Positions 9,819-20,141 are shown, numbered from the stretch's first letter. The stretch: 64,000 nt of DNA from Selenobaculum gibii (GCF_030273445.1 NZ_CP120678.1:2457501-2521500); one strand, 5' to 3'. The notes: generated by a model from the sequence alone, not told the origin. Numbers and translations are program-made.

Positions 9819-10520
9819 CTACTCAATCCGAAGCATTCGATACCCTATTCCAATATGTGTCTGGATATATTCTACACCACTTTCACTCTTACAGAGTTTT
9901 TTTCTAAGCGACGTCATATAAACACGCAACGAGCCTAAATCACTTTCAATTGCATTTTTCCATACTTGATCTAATATGTAGTGATGTGTAAGTACCTTGC
10001 CTACATTTTTCGCCAATAAGCAAAGTAATTTATACTCAATTGGCATTAACTTTACCTCAGTATCGTTTACTTTTACTACCGCCGCGGTAAAATCTATGAC
10101 AAGCGCCCCATTATGAAAAACTTCCTCCACCTTACCATTTAGCGTTGACAAGTAGTTTAATCTTCGCCATACAACTCTTAGTCTTGCCAAAAGCTCCTCG
10201 ACACTAAACGGCTTTGTTAAATAATCATCGGCACCGCTATCAAGCGCCTCTATTTTATCTCGTTCATCACTTCTGGCACTAATCACGATAATCGGAATAT
10301 CCGACCAAGAACGAATTTTTCGAATCACTTCGATTCCATCTATATCCGGCAACCCTAAATCAAGTAGAATAACATCAGGCTTTACTGATGCCGTTGTCAG
10401 TAATGCCTGTGTACCGTTTTCCGCTGTGTAATATTTGTAATCTTGGGTTTCTAGTGTCGTCGTAATCAAATTTCTAACGGGAATATCATCTTCTATAACT
10501 AGAATCGTCTGATGGATCAT
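9819..10520 (-). CDS. kdpE: KdpE response regulator (OmpR family)
   Basis: 233 residues. A receiver domain has the phospho-acceptor Asp in DVILLDLGLPDIDG (~residue 54) and the conserved Lys in DYLTKPFSVEELLARL. A winged-helix OmpR-type DNA-binding domain follows (LLCLLAKNVGKVLTHHYIL to the GIGYRM end). It activates kdpABC when phosphorylated by KdpD under potassium limitation or osmotic stress. Its ATG overlaps the kdpD stop by 4 bp, so the two are translationally coupled. Confidence 0.95.
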   Translation of the reverse strand: MIHQTILVIEDDIPVRNLITTTLETQDYKYYTAENGTQALLTTASVKPDVILLDLGLPDIDGIEVIRKIRSWSDIPIIVISARSDERDKIEALDSGADDYLTKPFSVEELLARLRVVWRRLNYLSTLNGKVEEVFHNGALVIDFTAAVVKVNDTEVKLMPIEYKLLCLLAKNVGKVLTHHYILDQVWKNAIESDLGSLRVYMTSLRKKLCKSESGVEYIQTHIGIGYRMLRIE

Positions 10521-13201
10521 AATCTCACTTCTTCCACTTTTAAATTAAATTGAAATATCGTCCCCTGCGGTTTATTATCAGCAACTGTCAACTCACCACC
10601 ATGCGCATTGATAATCGACTTACATAAAGCCAGCCCTAATCCCATGCCACGTTTCCCATCAGCAGCGTTGGTTTTAGCAGAATAAAACATATCAAACAAT
10701 TTACTTTTAGCTTCATCCGTAATTCCTAAGCCATCATCGGTAATCTGTACAATTACTTCATCATTTACTTGCCTCGTGGTAATGGCAACTTGCGTTCCTT
10801 GCGGCGTATATTTTAAGGCATTATCTACGATGTTGGTAATGACCTGAATAATCATCCTGCCATCAGCTTTTACCATTAATAAATCATTCTCGTGCTCCAC
10901 GTGAATTGGCTGATGACTTAGCTTACGCTTTATGTGTTTTAATGCTTCATCCACAATATCACTTAAACTTTCAATATTCAGTTGCAATTTCATTGTACCA
11001 TTTTCTATCCTTGTTACCGATAACAAGTTTTCTACTAAATTAATTAACCAAATGGATTCATCATAAATATCCTCACAAAGTTTTTGTGCTTTTTCCCGCT
11101 TCATTTGATTTAAATTGTGAAGCAATACTTCTGCATTGCCAGAAATACAAGTTAAAGGTGTCCTTAAATCATGAGAAATGGAACGCAATAAATTTGCCCT
11201 CAGCTGTTCCTGTTTAAGTTGCAGACTCGCATTTTCTTGATCTTTTAACAGCTCATCCTTTTCTAGCGCAAATGCACATTCATTTAGAATTGCTACCATA
11301 ATGCCTTCTTCGTACGCAGGAATTCGCTGATTTTCCATATCAATCGCCACTACGCCAAATACCTTTTCTCCATTACGAATCGCTAAATACAAACACTTTT
11401 CCCCCGGTAAAGTCGTCGTAGAAAATCCAGCATGACGATTATTTTTAAATGTCCATTCTGCTACGGCCACCCAACGTTGATTATCAAAATTGTTTTGCAG
11501 CGCTTCATTACAAATATACGTAAATGGTAACGGATTTAAACGTGGATTCCCTAAATAAAAGTAGATATTCTTTTCTAGTAATGTGCCCAATTGTGCCACC
11601 GTCTGTTCGACAATTTCATATTTATCCGCGGCTTTCTGTAGCTTACGACTTGTCGCCAAAAGAATTTCCAATCGATATGCTTTCTGTGCGGATAACTTTG
11701 CATACTCTTTCACCTTATGCGTTAACCCTGCACAAATCATAGCAATAATAAACATAACGACAAATAAAATTATATGGCGAATATCCACGATTTCAAATGT
11801 ATACACAGGTCTAGTAAAACAAAAATTAAACAAAAGAACACTCAAAAAGCTAGCAATAATTCCATAAATTTTTCCTTTAGTAATAAATGTAGTAAAAAAT
11901 ACACCGATAATATAACTGGCTACGATAGAGACATCACCAAAGTTCCAATGTGATAACATATAGCCAAAAATCGTAGACACAGATAAAACACCAAACATCC
12001 ACATACTGTCGCTATAATCTTGTGTATAGCGTTGCAAGCCAATAGGCTTTACATACTTCTTATCATAATTATCTGGAATAAGAAAGATTTCCAATTGAGG
12101 TGATAAATCAGTCAAACGCTCGGAGAAACTCTCCTGCACAGAGAACAGCTTACGCTTCGTATACGATCTCCCCAAAACAATTTTAGAAACTCGCGCAACC
12201 TTTGCGTATTCCGCAATCTGCTCTACAATATCACTGCCGTAGGAAGTTACTGTATTAGCACCCAGTTCTCGTGCCAATCGCGTATTATTTTGCAGCCGTT
12301 CCTTATCTTTTTGCAACATATTATTAAAGTCAGGTGTTTCTACATAGATGGCTGTAAATTTTGCATGAAATGCCGCTGCCATCCGTGCCGCTTGACGAAT
12401 TACTTTCGGATTCGAAGGCGATGACGATAAACAAATCAAAATATGCTCTGCTGTAACTACAGATGTTAACGATTTTTCCCGATCTGCTTGCAGCTGCAAA
12501 GAATTAATATGATCAGCCATCCGCCTCAATGCGATTTCACGTAGAGAAATAAGGTTTTCCTCCGTAAAAAAGTTTCCCAATGCTTTATTAGCCTGCTTTT
12601 CCCGATAGATTTTCCCCTGCTTCAGCCGCTCTAATAAATCATCAGGATCAATATCTACAAGCTCGACTTGCGAATTATCATCAAAAACACTGTCGGGTAT
12701 TCTTTCACGAACAATAATACCAGTAATTTGCGCAACGACATCATTTAGACTTTCTAAATGTTGTACATTTACCGTTGTATAAACATCAATACCCGCATTT
12801 AATAACTCCTGCACATCCTGATACCGTTTTGCATGCCGACAAGTATTTGCATTCGTATGGGCAAATTCATCCACTAAGATAAGCTTTGGCTTGCGCTCTA
12901 ACGCTTTATCTAAATCAAACTCTTTTAATGTTACCCCATGATAAGCTACCTCAAGTGGCGGTAACACCTCAAGCCCCGTCAAAAGCGCCATTGTATCAGG
13001 CCTTGCATGCGGCTCAATATAGCCAACAACTACATCAATTCCTTCTTTTTGAGCATCATGTGCATCCGATAACATCGCATAGGTTTTTCCCGTTCCAGCA
13101 GCATAACCGAAAAATATTTTGAGTTTCCCCTTCTTTTTTTTCTTCTCTTCCTGCATAGCTGCCTCAAGAAACTTATGCGGATCGCGTTCATCTTCATCCA
13201 T
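10517..13201 (-). CDS. kdpD: KdpD potassium sensor histidine kinase with a c-di-AMP-binding USP signature
   Basis: About 894 residues. The order is an N-terminal KdpD domain with Walker A (GYAAGTGKTYAM), a universal stress protein domain (~250-370), four close membrane helices (~400-500), a GAF-like region, then HisKA (SISHDLRTPLTCISGN) and HATPase (NIVDNALKYTPQGT, GLGLALCKSI). The USP domain shows SSS, exactly 20 residues, then FTAIY, the SxS-X20-FTAxY motif reported to bind c-di-AMP in Staphylococcus aureus KdpD. The open frame extends to GTG 13210, but the ATG at 13201 has AAGGTG 6 nt upstream and is preferred. It lies downstream of kdpC behind a hairpin and is coupled to kdpE. Confidence 0.95.
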   Translation of the reverse strand: MDEDERDPHKFLEAAMQEEKKKKKGKLKIFFGYAAGTGKTYAMLSDAHDAQKEGIDVVVGYIEPHARPDTMALLTGLEVLPPLEVAYHGVTLKEFDLDKALERKPKLILVDEFAHTNANTCRHAKRYQDVQELLNAGIDVYTTVNVQHLESLNDVVAQITGIIVRERIPDSVFDDNSQVELVDIDPDDLLERLKQGKIYREKQANKALGNFFTEENLISLREIALRRMADHINSLQLQADREKSLTSVVTAEHILICLSSSPSNPKVIRQAARMAAAFHAKFTAIYVETPDFNNMLQKDKERLQNNTRLARELGANTVTSYGSDIVEQIAEYAKVARVSKIVLGRSYTKRKLFSVQESFSERLTDLSPQLEIFLIPDNYDKKYVKPIGLQRYTQDYSDSMWMFGVLSVSTIFGYMLSHWNFGDVSIVASYIIGVFFTTFITKGKIYGIIASFLSVLLFNFCFTRPVYTFEIVDIRHIILFVVMFIIAMICAGLTHKVKEYAKLSAQKAYRLEILLATSRKLQKAADKYEIVEQTVAQLGTLLEKNIYFYLGNPRLNPLPFTYICNEALQNNFDNQRWVAVAEWTFKNNRHAGFSTTTLPGEKCLYLAIRNGEKVFGVVAIDMENQRIPAYEEGIMVAILNECAFALEKDELLKDQENASLQLKQEQLRANLLRSISHDLRTPLTCISGNAEVLLHNLNQMKREKAQKLCEDIYDESIWLINLVENLLSVTRIENGTMKLQLNIESLSDIVDEALKHIKRKLSHQPIHVEHENDLLMVKADGRMIIQVITNIVDNALKYTPQGTQVAITTRQVNDEVIVQITDDGLGITDEAKSKLFDMFYSAKTNAADGKRGMGLGLALCKSIINAHGGELTVADNKPQGTIFQFNLKVEEVRL

Positions 13202-13241
13202 GTTATTCACCTTCTTTGCGTATTTAAATCTGCTTTAACCG

Positions 13242-13278
13242 ACAAAAATCTATACTGTATCGCAAGATACAGTATAGA
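13242..13278 (-). terminator. Terminator-like hairpin between kdpC and kdpD
   Basis: A perfect 13-bp stem (TCTATACTGTATC, loop GCAA) is followed on the minus strand by TTTTT. It may partly terminate kdpABC mRNA and keep kdpDE expression lower. Confidence 0.7.
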
Positions 13279-13294
13279 CCCTATCTAACTATCT

Positions 13295-13891
13295 TTATTT
13301 TAACAAACCATCTAAAGCTAAATTTACTTGGAGAACATTCACCACCGGCTCGCCGAAAACGCCAAGAAATTTATCTGTCGTATAATCATCAATAATCTTC
13401 TGAATTTCAGTTTCCGACATTTGACGTTCTTTTGCTAAACGTGGAATTTGATACTCTGCCGCTGCTAAACTGATATGCGGGTCAAGCCCGCTGCCAGAAT
13501 TCGTAACCAAGTCAACGGGAATACTGTCAATTCTTGCATCCGGGTTAGATTCTTTTATTTTTTGTACGCGCTGTGCCACTAAAGAATCATAATCGTTGCT
13601 GGCTGGACTTATATTATCAGGTGCTGCATAAAAATAACTATTTCCATTTTTATCGGTAAAAGATTCTGTATCTAATCTCATAATCCTTCCCCACATATAT
13701 TGTTTACCGGTAAATTGTTGTGCTAAAAATTTTGTTCCATAAACTTTATTATCTATTTTAATAATACTGCCATTTGCTTCATCCGGAAAAGCCGCTTGCG
13801 AAATTGCTGTTACTGCAAGTGGATAAATCCCTCCACATAGAAAAGTCATTACGCATAACATCCCAAACGCACGGTAGATTAAACTTTTCAT
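13295..13891 (-). CDS. kdpC: KdpC subunit of the potassium-transporting ATPase
   Basis: 198 residues. One N-terminal membrane helix (residues ~7-29) is followed by a periplasmic domain with family features QFTGKQYMWGRIMRL, a serine/asparagine-rich stretch around PASNDYDSL and SGSGLDPHISLAAAEYQIPR. KdpC stabilises KdpA-KdpB and raises ATP affinity. It sits between kdpB (21 bp gap) and kdpD, as in typical kdp operons. Confidence 0.96.
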   Translation of the reverse strand: MKSLIYRAFGMLCVMTFLCGGIYPLAVTAISQAAFPDEANGSIIKIDNKVYGTKFLAQQFTGKQYMWGRIMRLDTESFTDKNGNSYFYAAPDNISPASNDYDSLVAQRVQKIKESNPDARIDSIPVDLVTNSGSGLDPHISLAAAEYQIPRLAKERQMSETEIQKIIDDYTTDKFLGVFGEPVVNVLQVNLALDGLLK

Positions 13892-13912
13892 CTCATCAAA
13901 TCCTTTCTTGCT

Positions 13913-15949
13913 CTATACAAATAATGCAATAAAGAAATCTAGAACTTTTATTGCAATAAACGGTACAATGATCCCGCCCAATCCATAAACGAGCAAATTA
14001 TGTTTTAATAAATCCTCTGCCGGAACTTCTTTATAGGCTACACCACGTAAAGCTAATGGAATCAATGCAACAATAATAACCGCATTGTAGATAATCGCTG
14101 ATAAGATTGCACTTTCACTGCTATGCAAGCCCATAATATTTAGCATCCCTAATTGGGGGTATAGTGACATAAATAATGCAGGAATAATCGCAAAATACTT
14201 AGCCAGGTCATTGGCGATACTAAATGTCGTCAAACTACCACGCGTCATTAACAGCTGTTTGCCGATGCGCACAATTTCAATTAATTTTGTTGGTGAAGAA
14301 TCTAAATCAACCATATTCCCAGCATCCTTTGCCGCTTGCGTTCCGGTATTCATTGCAACAGCAACATCCGCTTGCGCGAGTGCCGGTGCATCATTTGTCC
14401 CGTCACCTGTCATTGCTACCATATGACCCTTACTTTGCAGCTCGCGAATCATCGCGAGTTTTCCTTCTGGTGTCGCCTCCGCAAGAAAATCATCTACTCC
14501 GGCCTCTGCTGCAATTGCCGCGGCAGTCAACGGATTATCTCCCGTAATCATTACTGTCTTGATTCCCATTTTCCGAAGATCAGCAAATTTTTCTTTTACT
14601 CCGGATTTAATAATATCTTTTAGATAAATGACACCCAAAATACTATCATCTTTTGCCACAACGAGTGGCGTTCCACCTACATTCGCGATTTTTCTTACCG
14701 CTTCGTCGCACTCATCACTATAAGTGCCACCACGATTTTCTACATAAGCTTTGATTGAGTCAGCTGCCCCTTTTCTTATTTCAGTTCCATTCATATTTAC
14801 ACCACTAAGTCGCGTCCGCGCAGAAAACGGAATAAATTCAATATTTAAGACATTAAGCGTTCTTTCACGAATATCAAATTTTTCTTTCGCTAAAATGACA
14901 ATACTTCTGCCTTCTGGTGTTTCATCAGGTAATGATGCAATCTGTGCAGCGTCGGCAAGTTCTCTTTCCGTATGATCATCTACTGGAACAAATGAACTGG
15001 CTTGGCGATTTCCAAGCGTAATTGTCCCTGTTTTATCTAATAACAACGTATCTACATCGCCAGCAGCTTCAATTGCGCGTCCGCTTTTTGCCAATACGTT
15101 TGCTTCATTTAAACGACTCATGCCTGAAATTCCGATTGCTGATAACAATGCTCCAATCGTTGTTGGCGCTAAACATACCAATAATGCAATTAGCGCTGTC
15201 ATCGAAGTTGGATTTTCTACGAAAAGCTGTTTTGCTGAAAAATCAGCGTAAGCATACAAAGTTATCGTAACTAGAATAAAGATAAGTGTTAAAGCGATCA
15301 ATAAAATTTGCAATGCAATTTCATTTGGTGTCTTGCGCCGCGATGCTCCCTCAACCATAGCAATCATTTTATCCAAAAAGCTTTCTCCAGCCTCATTGAC
15401 GACTTCAATCACCAACCAGTCGGAAACTACCGTCGTTCCTCCTGTTACGGCACTACGATCCCCGCCGGCTTCACGAATTACCGGCGCTGACTCTCCCGTG
15501 ATCGCACTTTCATCTACCGATGCAACACCTTCAATGACTTCTCCATCCGCTGGAATTGGTTCCCCAGCACTCACAATAACAATATCACCTTTACGAAGGT
15601 TAATCGATGAAATATCGGTATATATTTTTTTATCATTACGATTTTTTAATTTATGCGCAGTTACTGTCCTTTTTGCATTTCTTAACGCATCTGCCTGTGC
15701 TTTGCCACGCCCCTCAGCCAAAGCTTCAGCAAAATTGGCAAATAAAATCGTAAACCAAAGAATAATTGAAATACAAGCAGTAAATCCAATTGACGCATCT
15801 TTAATTCCGAAAATTGATAGACCACACAATCCTGTAGTAACAATTGCTGAAAGATATACAACAAACATTACCGGATTTTGTAATTGTACGGTGAAGGATA
15901 ATTTAGTAAAAGAATCCTTTAAGGCACGTTTTATTATTTTTTCATCCAT
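13913..15949 (-). CDS. kdpB: KdpB, catalytic P-type ATPase subunit
   Basis: 678 residues. It hydrolyses ATP to drive K+ uptake through KdpA. Visible motifs are the actuator TGESAPV, the phosphorylation loop [10 protein letters not shown] with catalytic Asp, the P-domain hinge [22 protein letters not shown], and flanking membrane helices. The Ser of TGES, phosphorylated for inhibition in E. coli KdpB, is conserved. AGGAGGTG lies 7 nt before the ATG. It follows kdpA by 13 bp. Confidence 0.97.
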   Translation of the reverse strand: MDEKIIKRALKDSFTKLSFTVQLQNPVMFVVYLSAIVTTGLCGLSIFGIKDASIGFTACISIILWFTILFANFAEALAEGRGKAQADALRNAKRTVTAHKLKNRNDKKIYTDISSINLRKGDIVIVSAGEPIPADGEVIEGVASVDESAITGESAPVIREAGGDRSAVTGGTTVVSDWLVIEVVNEAGESFLDKMIAMVEGASRRKTPNEIALQILLIALTLIFILVTITLYAYADFSAKQLFVENPTSMTALIALLVCLAPTTIGALLSAIGISGMSRLNEANVLAKSGRAIEAAGDVDTLLLDKTGTITLGNRQASSFVPVDDHTERELADAAQIASLPDETPEGRSIVILAKEKFDIRERTLNVLNIEFIPFSARTRLSGVNMNGTEIRKGAADSIKAYVENRGGTYSDECDEAVRKIANVGGTPLVVAKDDSILGVIYLKDIIKSGVKEKFADLRKMGIKTVMITGDNPLTAAAIAAEAGVDDFLAEATPEGKLAMIRELQSKGHMVAMTGDGTNDAPALAQADVAVAMNTGTQAAKDAGNMVDLDSSPTKLIEIVRIGKQLLMTRGSLTTFSIANDLAKYFAIIPALFMSLYPQLGMLNIMGLHSSESAILSAIIYNAVIIVALIPLALRGVAYKEVPAEDLLKHNLLVYGLGGIIVPFIAIKVLDFFIALFV

Positions 15950-15962
15950 TTATCTGCACCTC

Positions 15963-17702
15963 CTAATGAATCATCTGACAATATTCGGCAATTGGTCCCA
16001 AAGATAAAGCCGGGAAAAAGCTCAAAGCACCGACTAACAAAACAATTAAAATCAACATAAATATAAACATTGTATTACAGGTCGAAAGTGTTCCTGGTGT
16101 TACCGCAAGGCGTTTTTTCTCTACTAAACTACCTGCCATTGCAACAATTGCGATAATTGGTACAAACCGTGCAAATAACATACAGATACCCAAACTAACA
16201 TTTAAAAACACTGTATTAGCGCTAAAACCAGCAAATGCTGAACCATTGTTTCCACCTACGGAAGAATATGCATAAACAATTTCCGATAAGCCATGTGTCC
16301 CCGTATTGTTTAAACTATCCAACACACTTGGAACAACTACAGCAATCCCACTGCCAATTAAAATGGCAACCGGCGTTGCCAAACAGACAATGACGGAAAG
16401 TTTCATTTCTCGCGGCTCTATTTTTTTTCCTAAATACTCCGGTGTTCTGCCTACCATAAGTCCTGCGATAAAGACTGTGAGAATGACAAAGCTGATCATC
16501 CCATATAAGCCACACCCGACACCACCAAAGACAACTTCACCTAATTGCATAAGCACCATGGTAATCATTCCGCCGAGTGGCGTATAAGAATCATGCATTG
16601 AATTGACTGAACCATTCGATGCTGCCGTTGTAAAGGCAGCCCAAGTCGAAGACCCTACAATGCCAAAACGCGCTTCTTTTCCCTCCATGTTACCGCCTGC
16701 TTGATTTTCCATTCCAATATTTACAGCACCATTCTGTGCTAACTGTGGCGTAGCGATTTGTTCATTTATAGCAATACCAACAAGAGCAAGAATTAATAAA
16801 ATAAACATCGCTGAGAAAATTGCTTTTCCTTGTCTTTTATCGCCAATATTTTTTCCAAAAGTAAAACAAAGAGCTGCTGGAATTAACAATATAGATAAAA
16901 CTTCAATTAAATTAGATAATGCAGTGGGATTTTCCAATGGATAAGCGGAGTTCGTACCGAAATAGCCACCGCCGTTTGTGCCTAACTGTTTGATCGCAAT
17001 TTGACTTGCACCAGGTCCCATCGGAACAATCTGCTCAGTCACTTGGCTACCATTTTCTAAGGCAACCGGCTCAACAAGATTTACAATTTCATATGGGGCA
17101 AAATTTTGTACTACGCCTTGTGAAACAAGCGCAATTGAAACGATCATCGATAAAGGAATTAACACATATAAAACAATCCGCGTAATATCCACCCAAAAAT
17201 TGCCTAATCCTCTTTCTTTTACTTTAATAAAGGCACGAATTAAAACAAATAAAACGGCAATTCCAGTCGCTGCTGACACAAAGTTTTGTACGGTTAAACC
17301 AAACATTTGTGTAAAATAAGATAATGTAGATTCACCGCTATAAGCTTGCCAATTTGTATTTGTAACAAAACTAATTGCATTATTAAAAGCTAGATGCCAA
17401 CTTGTTCCATCCATATTTTGCGGATTTAACGGCAACAAATTTTGGCACATATGCATAAAAAATAATACCAAAAAGCCAAACCCATTAAAAAATAATACAC
17501 TCCACAAATACGACTTCCAATTCATTTCCTCCGTTTTATCAATACAAAGAATTTTATAAATCAGATTTTCTACAGGTTCTACCACCCTTGTCAGAAAAAC
17601 TTTTTCTCCATTCATTACTTTACCAATATACGCACCTAACGGAACAGCAAATATAATCAGTATTACTAAATACAGGCTGTACTGTAAGATCAAATTCATC
17701 AT
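15963..17702 (-). CDS. kdpA: KdpA, potassium-binding channel-like subunit
   Basis: About 579 residues with ten or more membrane helices. It carries selectivity-filter-like loops of the SKT superfamily (FVTNTNWQAYSGE, IKQLGTNGGGYFGTNSAYP, TTAASNGSVNSMHDS, VGGNNGSAFAGF). KdpA selects and conducts K+ in the KdpFABC pump. Of the possible starts, ATG 17702 has GGAGG 8 nt upstream; the longer frame from 17717 would place that ribosome site inside the gene. No separate kdpF was recognised. First gene of the kdp operon. Confidence 0.96.
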   Translation of the reverse strand: MMNLILQYSLYLVILIIFAVPLGAYIGKVMNGEKVFLTRVVEPVENLIYKILCIDKTEEMNWKSYLWSVLFFNGFGFLVLFFMHMCQNLLPLNPQNMDGTSWHLAFNNAISFVTNTNWQAYSGESTLSYFTQMFGLTVQNFVSAATGIAVLFVLIRAFIKVKERGLGNFWVDITRIVLYVLIPLSMIVSIALVSQGVVQNFAPYEIVNLVEPVALENGSQVTEQIVPMGPGASQIAIKQLGTNGGGYFGTNSAYPLENPTALSNLIEVLSILLIPAALCFTFGKNIGDKRQGKAIFSAMFILLILALVGIAINEQIATPQLAQNGAVNIGMENQAGGNMEGKEARFGIVGSSTWAAFTTAASNGSVNSMHDSYTPLGGMITMVLMQLGEVVFGGVGCGLYGMISFVILTVFIAGLMVGRTPEYLGKKIEPREMKLSVIVCLATPVAILIGSGIAVVVPSVLDSLNNTGTHGLSEIVYAYSSVGGNNGSAFAGFSANTVFLNVSLGICMLFARFVPIIAIVAMAGSLVEKKRLAVTPGTLSTCNTMFIFMLILIVLLVGALSFFPALSLGPIAEYCQMIH

Positions 17703-17782
17703 TATTCTAACCTCCATTACTTGTTGATATTGTTATTATAAAATCCCTCATCTTAAATCGGTGTTAAAAGATAAGTCCCTAT

Positions 17783-17804
17783 ATTAAAATTGCATTAAAA
17801 TTGC
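17783..17804 (-). promoter_or_regulatory. Tandem 11-bp direct repeat, candidate KdpE operator
   Basis: Two perfect, abutting copies of ATTAAAATTGC (17783-17793 and 17794-17804; GCAATTTTAAT on the coding strand) lie ~80 bp upstream of kdpA. Tandem T-rich half-sites one helical turn apart are typical of OmpR-family operators such as that of KdpE. Confidence 0.5.
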
Positions 17805-17818
17805 TTTTAACATACAAA

Positions 17819-17852
17819 AAGGACTTTCCATCGTATTAGACAGAAAGTCCTT
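17819..17852 (-). terminator. Terminator of the M18 aminopeptidase gene
   Basis: AAGGACTTTC pairs with GAAAGTCCTT around a 14-nt loop; on the minus strand TTTTTGT follows. It separates the aminopeptidase gene from the kdp operon. Confidence 0.75.
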
Positions 17853-17870
17853 CGTTCTATGAAAACAATA

Positions 17871-19250
17871 TTACGCTTGTTTCAAAAATGCGACATAGCC
17901 CTTTTTCGCTTCGTATAAGTCAGCCTTACTCGTAATTTCCCATGGTGCGTGCATATTTAATACCGCTACACCACAATCAATAACTTCCATCCCATAAAGT
18001 GACATAATATAGGCGATTGTTCCCCCACCTCCAATATCAACCTTACCCAATTCAGCAGTTTGATAGGCGATTTTATTATCGTCCATAATTTTGCGAATTT
18101 GTCCAAAATACTCTGCATTTGCATCATTCGATCCTGATTTACCACGTGAACCGGTGAATTTATTAAATACAATGCCTTTTCCTAAATAAGCCACATTTTT
18201 CTTGTCAAATACAGATTCATATAACGGATCAAAGCCTGCACTTACATCAGAGGATAACATTTTAGAATTTGCTAAACATCTTCTTAATTTTAAATCAGAA
18301 TATTCACCTTGCAAAGCCAAGAGCTCCGCAGTCATATTTTCAAAAAATTTCGATTGCATTCCAGTTGCACCGACACTGCCAATTTCTTCTTTATCAACGA
18401 GTAAGCAACAAGTCGTTTTATCCACTTTATCAACTTCAAGCATTGCAACAAGGGATGTATAGGCACATACGCGGTCATCTTGTCCATATGCCATAATCAT
18501 ACTGCGATCGAGCCCAGCATCTCTTGCTTTACCCGCTGGTACGACTTCTAATTCAGCTGATAGCAAATCTTCTTCAGTAAAATCATATGTGGATTGCAAT
18601 ATTGCCATGATTTTTTTGCTCACTGCTTCTTTTTCTTTATCATCTAACGGAATACTTCCAATTAAAACGTCAAGGTCTTCACCATCAATAACTTTATTCG
18701 CTTTTAACTCCTGTTGTTTCTGTGCTAAATGTACGAGTAAATCAGTCACGCAAAATACTGGGTCGCCATCCTTTTCACCAATTGTCAAATTGATTAAACT
18801 TCCATCTTTTTTTGCAATCACACCATGAATCGCAAGTGGCAATGTAACCCATTGATATTTTTTAATACCGCCATAGTAATGGGTATCGAAATAAGCCAAG
18901 CCACCCTTTTCATATAAAGGATTTTGCTTGATATCTAAACGCGGTGAATCAATATGTGCACCTAGAATATTCATGCCTTCATCCAACGGCTCTTGCCCAA
19001 TATTAAATAACACTATCGCTTTGTCCATATTGACAGCATAAACTTTATCGCCTGCTTTTAGTTGCGTTTTATCTTTTATGCATTGCGCTAAATCACGATA
19101 ACCGGCCTGTTTTGCAAATGCAACGCTCTGTTTTATGCATTCACGTTCCGTTTTCCCATTATCCAAAAATTCTCGATAATTTTTACTTAAAATCTCTAAT
19201 TGCAACTTATCTTCTTCCATATAATCTAACCAAGCAATTTTTCTTTCCAT
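17871..19250 (-). CDS. M18-family metalloaminopeptidase
   Basis: 459 residues. Removes N-terminal residues from peptides in the cytoplasm. The zinc ligands are in LGAHIDSPRLDIKQNP, the catalytic and metal acids in VDKEEIGSVGATGMQS, and the last metal region in NMHAPWEITSKADLYE. Length and motifs match clostridial M18 aminopeptidase 1 (aspartyl aminopeptidase group). It is a single gene with its own terminator. The exact residue preference cannot be read from sequence. Confidence 0.92.
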   Translation of the reverse strand: MERKIAWLDYMEEDKLQLEILSKNYREFLDNGKTERECIKQSVAFAKQAGYRDLAQCIKDKTQLKAGDKVYAVNMDKAIVLFNIGQEPLDEGMNILGAHIDSPRLDIKQNPLYEKGGLAYFDTHYYGGIKKYQWVTLPLAIHGVIAKKDGSLINLTIGEKDGDPVFCVTDLLVHLAQKQQELKANKVIDGEDLDVLIGSIPLDDKEKEAVSKKIMAILQSTYDFTEEDLLSAELEVVPAGKARDAGLDRSMIMAYGQDDRVCAYTSLVAMLEVDKVDKTTCCLLVDKEEIGSVGATGMQSKFFENMTAELLALQGEYSDLKLRRCLANSKMLSSDVSAGFDPLYESVFDKKNVAYLGKGIVFNKFTGSRGKSGSNDANAEYFGQIRKIMDDNKIAYQTAELGKVDIGGGGTIAYIMSLYGMEVIDCGVAVLNMHAPWEITSKADLYEAKKGYVAFLKQA

Positions 19251-19371
19251 AACTATTACCTCACCATCTACTTTATTAGTTATATTTTCCTAATCTATTG
19301 TAACACTATACATAACTTAGAACAAAATTATTGTAGCTAAAAATCAATGAAGTTATACAAATAATAAAGCG

Positions 19372-19495
19372 GCTACGATCCAGGAGAGGTTTTTACTCCA
19401 CCTGAATCCTAGCCGGCCTTATCCAGGGGCTAATCTGCTCTAAGACTCCCAGTTTCTATAAGTGGGAGTCTTAGAGCAGATTAGCCATCGGATAA
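19372..19495 (+). repeat. Structured intergenic repeat, full copy 1
   Basis: Two-part structure. First comes a hairpin around GATCCAGG...CCACCTG, then a conserved linker (CTAGCCGGCCTTATCCAG), then a 23-bp perfect stem (19428-19450 with 19464-19486) enclosed by TTATCC / GGATAA (19419-19424 and 19490-19495). The same layout with different stem bases recurs at 58644-58759. Confidence 0.75.
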
Positions 19496-19520
19496 AAAGC
19501 CACCTTAATGATGACTTTTT
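19494..19520 (-). terminator. Probable terminator of the cotJ operon
   Basis: On the minus strand AAAAAGTCATC pairs with GGTGGCTTTTT (two G-U pairs, short loop), directly after cotJC and abutting the structured repeat. Confidence 0.55.
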
Positions 19521-19529
19521 ATTGCCTAT

Positions 19530-20141
19530 TTACTGTTCTTTTGTTTCTTCTTGCTGTTCTACACCGGTCCAGACACGTTTGCATTTTGCCATCCATTCTT
19601 CTACGTCGTTTAATGCCTCACCAAATCTCTGAAGATGTACAACTTCACGTTGCCAAAGGAAACGAAGCATATCTTTTACCAAAGGATCACACGTCTGGGA
19701 AATCAAATGCTCATAAGTCACCCGCGCCCTTTGCTCCGCAGCCATATTCGAAGTTAAATCAGCAATTGGCTCACCAACACAGGAAACATTATTTGCAATC
19801 CAAGGTACACCGTTTGCATCCATCCAAAACATGCCCGGACCATTTTGCGCCCATTTAGCACTCCAACCTGCTTTTTCAAACTCTTTTGGCCCCGCACCAC
19901 AAGTTAGTTTATACACGAGAGAAGCAATCATTTCCTGATGTGCGAGTTCCTCCGTGCCGATATCAGTCAATACGGCTTTCGCCATATTTGTTGGCATCGA
20001 ATAACGTTGGTTAAGATATTGAAGTGATGCTGAAAGTTCTCCATTGGGGCCACCATATTGTGTAATAACCAATTTTGCGAAAGCTACATCTGGACAACTC
20101 ACACAAATTGGATGTTGTAATTTCTTTTCATAAATCCACAT
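19530..20141 (-). CDS. cotJC: CotJC, manganese-catalase-like spore coat protein
   Basis: About 203 residues of the ferritin-like manganese catalase family found in the spore coat. Metal-ligand segments are visible at GELSASLQYLNQRY (Glu), DIGTEELAHQEM (Glu and His) and REVVHLQRFGEAL (Glu and His). The upstream extension to 20171 overlaps cotJB and lacks a ribosome site, while ATG 20141 (MWIYEKKL) has AGGAGG 7 nt upstream. Last gene of cotJABC. Probably made in the mother cell. Confidence 0.94.
   Translation of the reverse strand: MWIYEKKLQHPICVSCPDVAFAKLVITQYGGPNGELSASLQYLNQRYSMPTNMAKAVLTDIGTEELAHQEMIASLVYKLTCGAGPKEFEKAGWSAKWAQNGPGMFWMDANGVPWIANNVSCVGEPIADLTSNMAAEQRARVTYEHLISQTCDPLVKDMLRFLWQREVVHLQRFGEALNDVEEWMAKCKRVWTGVEQQEETKEQ

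Noticed and set aside
14211-14623. Stacked plus-strand frames across kdpB
   Set aside because: Antisense shadows of a fully conserved ATPase gene in three frames.
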